Shown in pieces: positions 24,705-33,991 of a DNA stretch of 64,000 nucleotides. Position 1 is the stretch's first letter, and the number at the start of each line of letters is the position of its first letter. Both the position numbers and the translations under genes were made by a program. Below the pieces are notes generated by a model, which saw nothing but the letters and a program-made list of their open reading frames with translations, was not told the DNA's origin and searched no databases. Source of the DNA: Clostridiales bacterium Firm_14 (GTDB taxonomy: Bacteria > Bacillota > Clostridia > Saccharofermentanales > Saccharofermentanaceae); assembly GCA_001604135.1 (NCBI GenBank), contig LVAT01000020.1, forward strand, positions 91,471 to 155,470, in the 5' to 3' direction.

Positions 24705-25310
24705 TCAGCCTAATTCCGCCTTCAGCTTCTCAGCCATGGCCCTTGAAGCCTTGCCTCTGTGGCTTATGGAATTCTTCTGCTCCTTGGTCATCTGGGCAGT
24801 GGTCATGCCGAATTCGGGAACGTAGAAGATAGGATCGTAGCCAAACCCACCGTCGCCCATGGGCTTCTCATGAAGAACGCCGCAGACTTCGCCCCTTACG
24901 GTAAATTCGGAGCCGTCAGGTCTTACGACTGCGATACTGCATACGAACTTTGCGGTGCGCTTTTCTTCGGGAACGTCCTTAAGCATCTCGAAGATCTTTG
25001 CAAACTTCTCGGGATATGTGGAATCCTCACCGCAGAATCTTGCGGAATAAATGCCCGGAGCGCCGTCAAGTGCGTCGATGCAAAGACCGGAGTCATCGGC
25101 CATGACGTATGCGCCGTTTGCCAATGCATGTACGGCGCGCGCCTTGATCAGAGCGTTCTCTTCAAAAGTCTTGCCGTCCTCAACGATGTCGGGATCAAAG
25201 CCCTCTTCCTTCATTGTCGTAACGACAAAAGGCGTGCCTTCCAATATCTCTGCGATCTCTCTTGCCTTGTCCTTGTTGGATGTCGCAAGAATGAGTTTGA
25301 ATTCCGTCAT
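24705..25310 (-). CDS. rdgB: RdgB/HAM1 family non-canonical purine NTP pyrophosphatase
   Basis: From the ATG at 25310 the protein has 201 residues, a normal length. It has LILATSNKDKAREI, VMADDSGLCIDALDGAPGIYSARFCG (metal and substrate site), FGYDPIFYVPEFGMTTAQM and SHRGKASRAM. The enzyme clears dITP, XTP and ITP from the nucleotide pool. The start overlaps the upstream methyltransferase stop as ATGA and follows GGAGG; an in-frame ATG at 25322 lies before that ribosome site and is less likely. It is the last gene of an argS-pepF-rsmF-rdgB run, and array C follows it. Confidence 0.96.
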   Translation of the reverse strand: MTEFKLILATSNKDKAREIAEILEGTPFVVTTMKEEGFDPDIVEDGKTFEENALIKARAVHALANGAYVMADDSGLCIDALDGAPGIYSARFCGEDSTYPEKFAKIFEMLKDVPEEKRTAKFVCSIAVVRPDGSEFTVRGEVCGVLHEKPMGDGGFGYDPIFYVPEFGMTTAQMTKEQKNSISHRGKASRAMAEKLKAELG

Positions 25311-26737
25311 ATAAGCCTCCATGCTTTGGGATACATATTTTTAGCGGTCTGTCCGTTGATCTTGGCAAAGCCCAGCGGATAGTTTCCGATGCCTACAAGA
25401 ATAGTTCCTGAAGCCTTAAGTCCGTCTTCAGGAGTAACAGATATCGTCTCACCCCTTAAATACTTAATGAGCCTGTCGTCATCGCGCGTAAGCCCGAGAT
25501 ATGAGTCATCCCTGATCTCAGACCTGTTAATGGCGAGCGCTATGCTGTTCGAGGGCTCGAAAACCTTTTTCCCGGACTTCAAGGGCTTGATATCACCTAC
25601 ATAAAGTCCTGTCTTTACGACCTTGAGGCCCTTAAAGAGCTTCTCATCAAAAGTCATCTGGAAGATGCCCGTTCCATGGCAGATGAATTCACCCTTTAGG
25701 ATATCTTCCCTGCCCTTATCTGATAAGACTTCATCGAGCATGCCCATGGCTGCTTCGACGTTCTTGTCCTTGGTCTTAACTGCGCTGTTTATCAGGTAAT
25801 CAGAAGCTGATTTAAGGTCCTTCTCCTCACCCTTAACGATATGCACGCAGAAGTGACCGTCACCTTCAGATAAATGAGGCCAGATCCTCATGGAACCCGG
25901 CAGGATCGAATCTTCGCCGCCGTGAGTGATGCCCGTGATCTCAGGATGAGCCTTTACGTGATATTCGGGATGGCGCTCAATGAAACGCTTTATCTGGTTC
26001 TCGTCTTCATCAACGCAGAACGTGCATGTGGAATATACGATGGAACCGCCTTCTTTTAGGCATTTGTGGGCAGCTTCAAGAATCGATTCCTGCAAAGGAA
26101 CACAGACCTTCGGGCCATAATTCATGTAGCTCTTAGCGGCACCCGGATCTCTTCTGAACATGCCCTCACCTGAGCACGGCGCGTCGATAAGGATCTTGTC
26201 GAAGAACAAAGGGAGCCTTGATGCAATATTCTCGGGCGTCTCATTGAGGATGACACAGCCCTTGATGCCTGAACGTTCGATATTGCGAAGAAGCGCTTTT
26301 GAGCGGTCGAAGCTGATCTCATTTGCGACAAGGATGCCTTCGCCCTTCATGTCTTCGCCGAGCCTGCAGGCCTTGCCGCCCGGAGCTGCGCAAAGGTCTA
26401 ATACGATCTCGCCGGGCTTTGCCGCCATGACCTGTGCCGGAAGCATCGCAGAAGGTTCCTGCGGATAGTAAACGCCTGCGTGATAGAGCGCTTCTTTTCC
26501 GCCGGTCTCGTTATTGATGTAATATCCGCCGGAGCACCAGGATACGGGGTTCTCACCCTCACCGAGGTCCTTCAGAAGAGCCTTCTCCTCATCAGAGGAA
26601 TTTATCTTTGTTCTAGAGAATCTTATTCCCTTAAGAGGCTCCTTTTCGAAGCTCTCGTAAAAGCCTTCCTGCGGTACATACGTATAACGCGAGAAGAAAT
26701 CATTCATCTCTTTTAAGAACTCTTCAGGGAACTTCAT
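25307..26737 (-). CDS. rsmF: rRNA cytosine-C5 methyltransferase, RsmF/NOL1-NOP2-sun family
   Basis: The 476-residue protein has the sun-family methyltransferase core: DLCAAPGGKACRLGEDM (AdoMet binding), FDKILIDAPCSGEGMFRRD (motif IV with its Cys) and SIVYSTCTFCVDEDENQI (motif VI with the catalytic Cys). A C-terminal RsmF-type extension (about 300-476) ends in a PUA-like part (ILVGIGNYPLGFAKIN). It methylates a cytosine in 16S rRNA; which position cannot be told. GAGG precedes the ATG, eight bases past the pepF stop. Confidence 0.93.
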   Translation of the reverse strand: MKFPEEFLKEMNDFFSRYTYVPQEGFYESFEKEPLKGIRFSRTKINSSDEEKALLKDLGEGENPVSWCSGGYYINNETGGKEALYHAGVYYPQEPSAMLPAQVMAAKPGEIVLDLCAAPGGKACRLGEDMKGEGILVANEISFDRSKALLRNIERSGIKGCVILNETPENIASRLPLFFDKILIDAPCSGEGMFRRDPGAAKSYMNYGPKVCVPLQESILEAAHKCLKEGGSIVYSTCTFCVDEDENQIKRFIERHPEYHVKAHPEITGITHGGEDSILPGSMRIWPHLSEGDGHFCVHIVKGEEKDLKSASDYLINSAVKTKDKNVEAAMGMLDEVLSDKGREDILKGEFICHGTGIFQMTFDEKLFKGLKVVKTGLYVGDIKPLKSGKKVFEPSNSIALAINRSEIRDDSYLGLTRDDDRLIKYLRGETISVTPEDGLKASGTILVGIGNYPLGFAKINGQTAKNMYPKAWRLI

Positions 26738-26744
26738 TTAAGCC

Positions 26745-28457
26745 TCACAGATTAAGGAAATCCGCACACTTGAAGGCAAGGCACTTGATGACGTCGACGT
26801 CAAATGGAGACTCGATGCCGGACTTCTTTATGAGATTTAAGAATGTATCGCTGCCGCCTAACTGGCAGAGCGTATTGTACTTCTCCAAAGCTACCTTCAT
26901 ATCGGTCCTGGACTCGTCCCAGAGCTCAAGAGCGCAGATCTGCGAGAGGCAGTAATCGATATAATAGAAAGGCGTCGTGAAGATATGGTCCTTCTTCATC
27001 CAGGCGCCGCCCAGAGCGTGGAAAGGCGTATCCTCAACATCGTATTCGGTGAACGGCTGATAGGTCTGCTCTAACATCCTCCAGATCTCATGACGCTCGT
27101 TGGGTGTCATGTTCGGATTGTCGTAGATGATGTGCTGGAATTCGTCTACCATGCAGCCATAGGGCAGAAACAACAGGCCGTCCGTCATGTGGAGCTCACA
27201 GTACTGCTCAGCCTGATTGCCGTAGAAGATGTTCATGAAAGGATATGACATGTATTCCATCGATGTCGAGTGGATCTCGCATGTCTCAAGCGTGGGAGAT
27301 AAACACTCTACAAACGGTGAAGACTCAGCGCCAGCAAGGGCTGCATAGGCATGTCCGCCCTCATGGATAACGGTTGCAACGTCATCGAAAGTTCCGTTGC
27401 CGTTCATGAAGATAAAAGGAATGCAGTAATCCTCAAGATACATGCAGTAGCCGCCCGTGGACTTAACGGGACGGGATAAAAGGTCCGTATAACCATGGCT
27501 CGAAAGGATATCGAAGAAGCTCGGGTTAGCGCCGAACATCTTACGGAAGAACTTGCCTGCTGCCTCCTCATAAGTATCCTTGCTGATCACAGGCGCAGGG
27601 TTGCCTTCCTTGAAAAGGCAAGGCAGATCGTGGAACATAAGCTGGTCAACACCGAGCCTGTCCTTTTGTAGCTTTCTGATCTGTACTGTAAGCGGAACAA
27701 TGTATTTCTTGATATTCTCCCTGAAAGAAGCAACCTCTTCCCTGGTGTAATCGTAGCGCTCCATGCGCTTATAGCCGAGCTCGGTAAAGCTCTCATATCC
27801 GAGCTTTTTGGCAGCTTGTGTCCTTACCTTGACGAGGTCATCGTAGATAACATCGTAGGTGTCTTTACGGGACATATAGTATTTATCAAGCGCGATGTGA
27901 GCCTCTCTTCTTACCTTTCTGTCAGTTGACTGGAGGTAAGGCTGGATAAGGCTTAAATTCAGCGTCTTCTTGCCGAGCTGGATCTCAGCTTCGGACTGCT
28001 TCTGGGAGTACTCGTTCTCAAGCTTTGATTCCTCAGTGAGGTCATCTATTACCTCGCTTGAGATGATCTCCCTCTGGTTCTTGGCCTTGCGGAAGATCAT
28101 GGGACCGTACTTGACCTTCAGTGAATCAGCGCAGGGCGCTGTAAGAAGACCTGATAAAACTGCTGATGAGAGCTCCTGGACTCTGGCCGTAGCCTCGTCG
28201 AAGAACTCCATCTCAGTGTTATAAAATTCGTTCGAAGTGTCGAGATCGTGGAGGATCTGGCAGAGCGCATACTGTGTGTCGAAAGAGCTTATGGCAATCT
28301 CGTACTCACCTATCGCCTCATCTGCCGCCTCGATAGTCTTGGCGGTCATGAGCCTTAATCTAACGGCTTTTACTGTCTCCGTGAACTTATCAAGATCAGG
28401 TCTTGTGTATTTCAGTTCCTTAAAATCAGGTACCGAGCTGTTAGTCGTATTCTCCAT
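26745..28457 (-). CDS. pepF: M3 family oligoendopeptidase
   Basis: The 570-residue protein is an M3 metallopeptidase close to PepF. The zinc site ATVIHEGGHAYAAL (HExxH) lies near residue 360, followed about 30 residues later by the third ligand region (CEIHSTSMEYM). The long helical N-terminal half fits the family. It degrades short peptides in the cytoplasm; no signal peptide is present. AAAGG precedes the ATG. It sits between argS and the rRNA methyltransferase, 32 bp after argS. Confidence 0.94.
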   Translation of the reverse strand: MENTTNSSVPDFKELKYTRPDLDKFTETVKAVRLRLMTAKTIEAADEAIGEYEIAISSFDTQYALCQILHDLDTSNEFYNTEMEFFDEATARVQELSSAVLSGLLTAPCADSLKVKYGPMIFRKAKNQREIISSEVIDDLTEESKLENEYSQKQSEAEIQLGKKTLNLSLIQPYLQSTDRKVRREAHIALDKYYMSRKDTYDVIYDDLVKVRTQAAKKLGYESFTELGYKRMERYDYTREEVASFRENIKKYIVPLTVQIRKLQKDRLGVDQLMFHDLPCLFKEGNPAPVISKDTYEEAAGKFFRKMFGANPSFFDILSSHGYTDLLSRPVKSTGGYCMYLEDYCIPFIFMNGNGTFDDVATVIHEGGHAYAALAGAESSPFVECLSPTLETCEIHSTSMEYMSYPFMNIFYGNQAEQYCELHMTDGLLFLPYGCMVDEFQHIIYDNPNMTPNERHEIWRMLEQTYQPFTEYDVEDTPFHALGGAWMKKDHIFTTPFYYIDYCLSQICALELWDESRTDMKVALEKYNTLCQLGGSDTFLNLIKKSGIESPFDVDVIKCLAFKCADFLNL

Positions 28458-28489
28458 CGGTCTGCCTTTCTAATTAGATCTTCCGGGGC

Positions 28490-30262
28490 TTACATCTTCT
28501 CGACAACGCCGATTCCGAGCATATCGAGTCCGGACTTGATCGTGTCTGCCACTGCTTCGCAGAGCTTAAGACGTGCATCTCTTAATTCTGCTGAATCGCA
28601 GTTCAGGATCCTTGAATTATTGTAGAAACGGTTGAAGTTCCTTGCGATAAGAGCGATCTGGCGTGAGATCATGAAAGGCTCATAGCTTTCAGCTGCCTTA
28701 ACGACCGCATCCTTGAAGTCTGCAAGGCTTCTGATGACAGCGTACTCATCTTCAGCGGTAAGCCCCGCTGCGGCATCAACAGAACCCTTAAAGCCCTGAT
28801 CTTCAGCCTTTCTTAAGATCGACTTGATCCTGGCGTATGTGTAGATTAAGTAAGGCGCTGTATCGCCCTCGAAATCGAGCATGTCATCCCAGTCAAAGAG
28901 GATATCCTTCTCTCTTCCGGCCTTGAGATATGTGTAAGAGACTGCGCCGAGACCGACTATCTCGGATACCTTTGCGATCTGCTCGTCGGTCATGTCACCG
29001 CCACGGAGCTCGCTGTTCTTTCTGATGATCTCAGCTGTTTTCTCTGTTGTCTTATCAAGGAAATCGTCAAGCTTGATGATGTTGCCGGCACGTGTTGAGA
29101 ATGCCTCAACGACCTCATTGCCGTTCTCATCCTTCTTGGGCTTGAACTTCAGAAGTCCGAAGCCTACGTGTACGCAGTCGTCAGCAAAGTCGTAGCCAGC
29201 CTTCTTGAGCACAGCGAAAACCTGCTTGAAGTGGAGCTGCTGCGGAAGTCCTACAACATAGATATTCTTGTAGAAATTGAACTCTTCGTGTCTGTAAAGT
29301 ACTGCTGCGAGGTCTCTTGAAGCATAGATCGTGGTACCGTCGCTCTTTACAACGAGGCACGGAGGAAGGCCCTCTTCATCGAGCTTTACGACCTTGGCGC
29401 CTTCGCTCTCTTCCAAAAGGCCCTTGTCTTCAAGCATCTTTACGACGCCGGGGATCCTTGATGAATAGAAGGATTCGCCGTTGTAGTTATCGAACTTGAT
29501 GCCCATTCTCTCATATGTCTTCTCGAAAACCTGGAGTGAGAGATCTCTGAAACGCTGCCAGAGAGCGACTTCCTCAGGCTCGCCCTCTTCGAGCTTCCTG
29601 AAGTTGTCCCTTGCAGTGTCTTCGAGCTCCTTCTCGCGCTCGGGAGATACCTTGCACTCATCGTGGAACTTAACATAGATCCTTGTGAGCTCGTCGATGG
29701 GGTTCTCCTGCATTGCAGTCTCATCGCCCCAGAGTCTGTAAGCCGTGATGAGCTTACCGAACTGAGTGCCGTAATCGCCCAGATGGTTGAATCTGATTAC
29801 GTTATAGCCGAGTCTGGAATAGATATTTGCAAGTGAATTACCTAAGATTGTCGTGAAAGCGTGACCTACGTGGAAAGGCTTGGCGATATTGGGGGATGAG
29901 AACTCGATGATGACGTTCTTGCCCTCACCGATGTTCTTATTGCCGTACTGGTCGCCGGCATCCACGATCTCTGAGATAACGCTCTTGGCAAGAATGCCCC
30001 TGTCGATCCTGAAATTGATGTACGGGCCTGCCGTATCAACAGTAACCGCGCCGTCAAAGCCTTTTACGAGCTCGGGAGAATCCTTAAGCTCATTGGCGAT
30101 CATGGGCGGAGCCTTATGAAGGGTCTTGGCCAGAACGAAGCACGGGAAAGCAAAATCACCGAGCTCGAGCTTGGGCGGAATCTCTATAAGACCTTCAACC
30201 TGAGCCTTATCAAGGCCGGTGCAAGCGCTTAAATTTGAAGCTATTAAATCTTTGTAATCCAT
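28490..30262 (-). CDS. argS: arginyl-tRNA synthetase
   Basis: The 590-residue class I synthetase has the N-terminal Add-1 domain, SSPNIAKPFHVGHAFTT (HIGH motif as HVGH), the Rossmann core and the C-terminal DALR anticodon domain (APYLIYTYARIKSIL, then LIARNFNRFYNNSRIL). It charges tRNA-Arg. AAGGAG precedes the ATG. I looked for a T-box leader in the ~160 bp upstream and saw none. It heads the argS-pepF-rsmF-rdgB run. Confidence 0.97.
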   Translation of the reverse strand: MDYKDLIASNLSACTGLDKAQVEGLIEIPPKLELGDFAFPCFVLAKTLHKAPPMIANELKDSPELVKGFDGAVTVDTAGPYINFRIDRGILAKSVISEIVDAGDQYGNKNIGEGKNVIIEFSSPNIAKPFHVGHAFTTILGNSLANIYSRLGYNVIRFNHLGDYGTQFGKLITAYRLWGDETAMQENPIDELTRIYVKFHDECKVSPEREKELEDTARDNFRKLEEGEPEEVALWQRFRDLSLQVFEKTYERMGIKFDNYNGESFYSSRIPGVVKMLEDKGLLEESEGAKVVKLDEEGLPPCLVVKSDGTTIYASRDLAAVLYRHEEFNFYKNIYVVGLPQQLHFKQVFAVLKKAGYDFADDCVHVGFGLLKFKPKKDENGNEVVEAFSTRAGNIIKLDDFLDKTTEKTAEIIRKNSELRGGDMTDEQIAKVSEIVGLGAVSYTYLKAGREKDILFDWDDMLDFEGDTAPYLIYTYARIKSILRKAEDQGFKGSVDAAAGLTAEDEYAVIRSLADFKDAVVKAAESYEPFMISRQIALIARNFNRFYNNSRILNCDSAELRDARLKLCEAVADTIKSGLDMLGIGVVEKM

Positions 30263-30425
30263 AACATTTACTCCTTAATTACAAGTTGTTATATTAACAT
30301 ATTTTGGCCAAGACTGACGAGGCAATCAGGTCGATTTATTGCACGATTTGATGATTTTTTTATGCGTTTTGTTAGGATATAATGCTTTTGTTATAGAAAC
30401 CTTAAATGAGCGAGAGGCATTCTTA

Positions 30426-31460
30426 ATGTATTTTATATACAAGATGGCAATAGGTCTTGCGGCTGCATTTGCCATTACAATGATCCTTCTGAGATTCCTC
30501 CCCGGTGAGAGGATCTTGTTGGGGCATGACCGCGGACGTAAGTTCGCCCAGGGAGCTGAAGCTAACATCGGTAAACCTACCGGTGTCGGTTTTTACTTTA
30601 TGCTGGTTTTCCTGGTAATCTCCGCCCTCCTCTGCTTCATATATAATCCCGTAACATCAGACAAGGGCTTTTTCGAGAGCGGCAATGAAGTAACTGGCCT
30701 TGCCATGGGCCTTATCGCCACCCTCGCTGCCATGGTAACTGGCTGGCTCGATGACAGATCCAAGGATGCCTGGAACGAATATCTCAAGGGCGGCCTTGAT
30801 TTCGTTGTTTCCCTCATCGGAGCATTCATCTGCGTGCATTTCTTCGGCACCAGAGTCTATATCGCCATCACGGGCGCATATTTCGACTTGAATCCTGTTG
30901 TTTTCTATATCCTTGCGGTAATCCTCTTCGTAGTATCTATCAATGCCACAAATGCCACAGACGGCATCGACGGCCTGTCAGGCTCGCTGTCTCTCCTTGC
31001 GGTATTCACGACTTTCCTCATGGGATTTATGGCGCTTTCGCTGCCCGACAGGAATTCGATCATTCTCCTGATCGTCTTTATTCCTTCCGTCATGGCTTAT
31101 CTTCTTTATAACTTCCACCCTTCGAAAATGCTCATGGGTGACGCCGGTTCCAGAGGTCTCGGCTTCTTTATCGCATTCTTCCTGATCTACTGCAGAGTAC
31201 CGCTCCTCTACTTCATCGTAGGACTTCCGTTCCTTTGTGACGGCGGCATCTCGATCGTTAAGATCACAGTCGGAAGACTTACCAAGAAAAAGATCATTCT
31301 CTTCAAGAACATTACTACACCTCTTCACGACGAACTTCGAAAGAACAGAAAGTTCAGCGTCAAGCGCGTCTGGTTCGTTCTGGTCCTCGCTGCAGGCATG
31401 ATCGACTTTCTCTATGTGTTTGCGGCAACGCTGCTCAGGGTATTGGGAATTGTAGGTTAA
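30426..31460 (+). CDS. MraY-like phospho-sugar transferase of the glycosyltransferase 4 family
   Basis: From the ATG at 30426 (after GAGAGG) the protein has 344 residues and about ten membrane helices. The family motifs are present: GKPTGVGFYFM near the N-terminus, GWLDDRSKDA, NATNATDGIDGLSGSLS (catalytic aspartates), MLMGDAGSRGLGFF, and a C-terminal PLHDELRKN in place of the HHH motif of true MraY. Such enzymes move a phospho-sugar from a UDP donor to undecaprenyl phosphate for peptidoglycan or another envelope polymer. It stands alone rather than in a mur cluster, so a second, specialised lipid-carrier enzyme is possible. A TATAAT lies at 30378-30383. An in-frame upstream start at 30339 adds 29 unlikely residues. 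Confidence 0.85.
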   Translation: MYFIYKMAIGLAAAFAITMILLRFLPGERILLGHDRGRKFAQGAEANIGKPTGVGFYFMLVFLVISALLCFIYNPVTSDKGFFESGNEVTGLAMGLIATLAAMVTGWLDDRSKDAWNEYLKGGLDFVVSLIGAFICVHFFGTRVYIAITGAYFDLNPVVFYILAVILFVVSINATNATDGIDGLSGSLSLLAVFTTFLMGFMALSLPDRNSIILLIVFIPSVMAYLLYNFHPSKMLMGDAGSRGLGFFIAFFLIYCRVPLLYFIVGLPFLCDGGISIVKITVGRLTKKKIILFKNITTPLHDELRKNRKFSVKRVWFVLVLAAGMIDFLYVFAATLLRVLGIVG

Positions 31461-31479
31461 AAAAGTTTTTACATAAAAG

Positions 31480-31508
31480 GAGGCCGGAACTATTCCGGCC
31501 TCTTTTTC
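31480..31508. terminator. bidirectional intrinsic terminator
   Basis: GAGGCCGGAA and TTCCGGCCTC (31480-31502) form a perfect 10-bp stem with a three-base loop, with TTTTT after it on the plus strand and TTTTATG on the minus. It ends both the MraY-like gene and the lipoprotein run. Confidence 0.92.
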
Positions 31509-31523
31509 ATTCTTATCTTTCGA

Positions 31524-33911
31524 TTACATCTCCCTCACATACTTGGTCACTCTGTCATTGATGTACCTGACCGCATCATCAAGAGAACGGTCTCCGGCAT
31601 AGTAAGGTGCAAGCTCCTCATCAATAAACTGTACGATCGTGTAATCCTCGTAATAGTAGATAGAGATCGACGCGAGGCTCTCGCGGAAGATACGGATCAT
31701 TCCATCGGTTGAATACTTATCGCCAAAAACCTTGTCATAACCCGTTGCAGGACGGAAGACTCCACTCTTTACATTGGCTTCATAAGCTGCGTAAATATCG
31801 TTATTGTGATCCGAGAGACACTGAATGTTTTTATCCATGATCTCTTTATTGGTTACTATCTGCATGAAATTGCATTCGGCTGAAGCAAAAGCCGTGCCGG
31901 AGAAAAGATAGTTAATAAACTTTCTGCATCCTCCCTTAACATCGGTTGTAGCCGATACAGATATCGTCTCAAGCGCACTAAATCTGGGGCCTGATGCATC
32001 AACAGAGGGCGTGCCGATTATCGAGTATTCGTCCTTGGCATTGTAGCAGGAATGCACATAATCAAGATAGTCAGCGATCTTAGTGTAATAGCATTTGCCT
32101 CTGTATCTGTCCCAGCTGCCTATATATTCGACGGGCGTTTCTTCCACATTGTTATATTTGATGTTGGCTTTTGCATATTCTGCTGCGGTCCGGAACTGTT
32201 CTGTTCCGAACTCGATCTTGTCACCTTCGATGGCGCGCTTTGTATCAATACACGACAGAATGAATGCGCGTTTGTTATAGGCCATTGAATCCGTATAGTC
32301 ATAGGGCGAGAAACCGTTCATTTGATCCTTTATCAGCTTGTCAAATTCTTCGAAAGTGATCCCTGAAGCTCCGTCTTTCACCATATCAGACTTAGTAACC
32401 AGACCTTCTATTTCGAGTGTTACCGGGAGGAAATAAAGCTTGCCGCCGATTCGTCCTGCCTCAATAATGTTTTTATACTGCTTATCCAGAACCTCGGGAT
32501 CAAGGAAATCTGTAAGGTCCATAAACACGTCGTCTCTCATCGCATAATTCTTCTGGATATCAAGAACAAGGTCGGGCGCATCATCAGCTTTAAGGTCCTG
32601 GATCATCTGAAACACCTCAGACTCATTGTTGCGGTTAATCCCTATACCCCTTGCTGTGAGTTCCGAACTGACAAAACCGTTCTTATACTTGTCCCAGATC
32701 CTGATGAGATATTCATTATCTGATTTGTTGAATTCAAATATGGCTCCTGAAAGATATTCGGTAATTCCTGAATTCGGCGGCAAGGCAAGTTCTATTACCT
32801 TTTTGCCTTCATGAGGATTCTTTTCTGCCTTCTTGAGGATCCTGAAATACTCAACTTTTTCGTATTCTAAACATGCATATGTTACCCATTCATAATCCAA
32901 GATGACCGCACCATTTTCGGAACAGCTCAGAACAGTAGAAGAAAACGTCTTATCCTGAGAAACAGGAGGGCAAAAATACGGTGTGTACCAGTTAGTATCA
33001 ATAGCAGTCTCAGGCTTCATGGTGTCAGCATTAACCTTCATGATATTTCCGAGAGAGTCGATCTTGCACATATCGCCGGCACCGGTAATCTGGTATTCCC
33101 ATAAGTTAACTGAATTATCTTCTGTTGTCTGGGCAGGATTCTTACTCTTAAGTTTGCCGCTGTTAAGATCAAATTCAAAACTCATGATGTCAGCTTTTTC
33201 AAAACCATAAAAAAATATGGAACCTTTAGATTCATCTATATTAAACCCGCCGAGCAAGACCCTGAGCTGTACTGATGCCAAGTCAAGTGCGGCAACATAT
33301 TCATTATGTTTAAACAACAGCAGGTTATAACCTAAACTATTGCCTTCAAATACATTTAAAGACACAACTGAATAATCACCTAAGGGATAGATCGTATCAA
33401 GAGACCCTTTGACTTCAGCTTTGGCTTTGCCGCTATATATTTCCCTTTCGTTTACTACTTTTCCGGATTCAACATCAATATCTAAAAATACATCATCGTT
33501 TCTTCCATATGGAACGTGATACCAGACAGCAGCAGTAACAGTTTTTCCATCAGCATCTGCGCTGAGGAAATATATATTTACTATGTAGTGATTATCGGCA
33601 CAACTAATTTCCTTGCGGTCTGTCAGATTGCCATCATAATCATAAACATCAAGGACTGTTCTGTACGTGCTGCCACCGTCTGCTGTCATGCTATACATAT
33701 AGAAAATGTTGTCATTGCTTGTACAGATCCTAGACAGCTGCTCCTCCTCGTGTTCGCGGATGTCTCTATTGATCTTAACCCTGGTCGTTTCGTACCATGG
33801 ATCATCTTTTTTTACTGTGTTTGAGCCCTTCTTACCAGACGAGCAAGAAGTAAACAAAGTCATCAGCATAACGGCAGTCATCGCAGCAGCTAAAAGCTTG
33901 GTTTTCTTCAT
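31524..33911 (-). CDS. lipoprotein with N-terminal beta-rich domain and C-terminal solute-binding domain, paralogue 1
   Basis: The 795-residue protein starts with a lipoprotein signal ending LFTSC (Cys23). Residues ~40-380 are beta-rich with repeated LDVYDYDGNLTDRKEI-like strands, suggesting a propeller; this is a guess from sequence rhythm. Residues ~390-795 resemble family 1 extracellular solute-binding proteins: an EFNKSDNEYLIRIW opening, APDLVLDIQ, MDLTDFLDPEVL, GGKLYFLPVTLEIEGLV, and a C-terminal helix ending DDAVRYINDRVTKYVREM. It is the last of four tandem paralogues in transcription order. No ABC permease gene is nearby, so a receptor or sensing role is as likely as transport. Confidence 0.8.
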   Translation of the reverse strand: MKKTKLLAAAMTAVMLMTLFTSCSSGKKGSNTVKKDDPWYETTRVKINRDIREHEEEQLSRICTSNDNIFYMYSMTADGGSTYRTVLDVYDYDGNLTDRKEISCADNHYIVNIYFLSADADGKTVTAAVWYHVPYGRNDDVFLDIDVESGKVVNEREIYSGKAKAEVKGSLDTIYPLGDYSVVSLNVFEGNSLGYNLLLFKHNEYVAALDLASVQLRVLLGGFNIDESKGSIFFYGFEKADIMSFEFDLNSGKLKSKNPAQTTEDNSVNLWEYQITGAGDMCKIDSLGNIMKVNADTMKPETAIDTNWYTPYFCPPVSQDKTFSSTVLSCSENGAVILDYEWVTYACLEYEKVEYFRILKKAEKNPHEGKKVIELALPPNSGITEYLSGAIFEFNKSDNEYLIRIWDKYKNGFVSSELTARGIGINRNNESEVFQMIQDLKADDAPDLVLDIQKNYAMRDDVFMDLTDFLDPEVLDKQYKNIIEAGRIGGKLYFLPVTLEIEGLVTKSDMVKDGASGITFEEFDKLIKDQMNGFSPYDYTDSMAYNKRAFILSCIDTKRAIEGDKIEFGTEQFRTAAEYAKANIKYNNVEETPVEYIGSWDRYRGKCYYTKIADYLDYVHSCYNAKDEYSIIGTPSVDASGPRFSALETISVSATTDVKGGCRKFINYLFSGTAFASAECNFMQIVTNKEIMDKNIQCLSDHNNDIYAAYEANVKSGVFRPATGYDKVFGDKYSTDGMIRIFRESLASISIYYYEDYTIVQFIDEELAPYYAGDRSLDDAVRYINDRVTKYVREM

Positions 33912-33991
33912 AAATTAATCCCCACTTCTTTGTTTTTTAACCTGAACAGTCAGATAAAGGCCATTATAAATCTACTGTTCCAAATAAGAGA

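Noticed and set aside
30263..30425. T-box leader before argS
   Set aside because: The gap is short and I saw neither the T-box motif nor a terminator/antiterminator pair.
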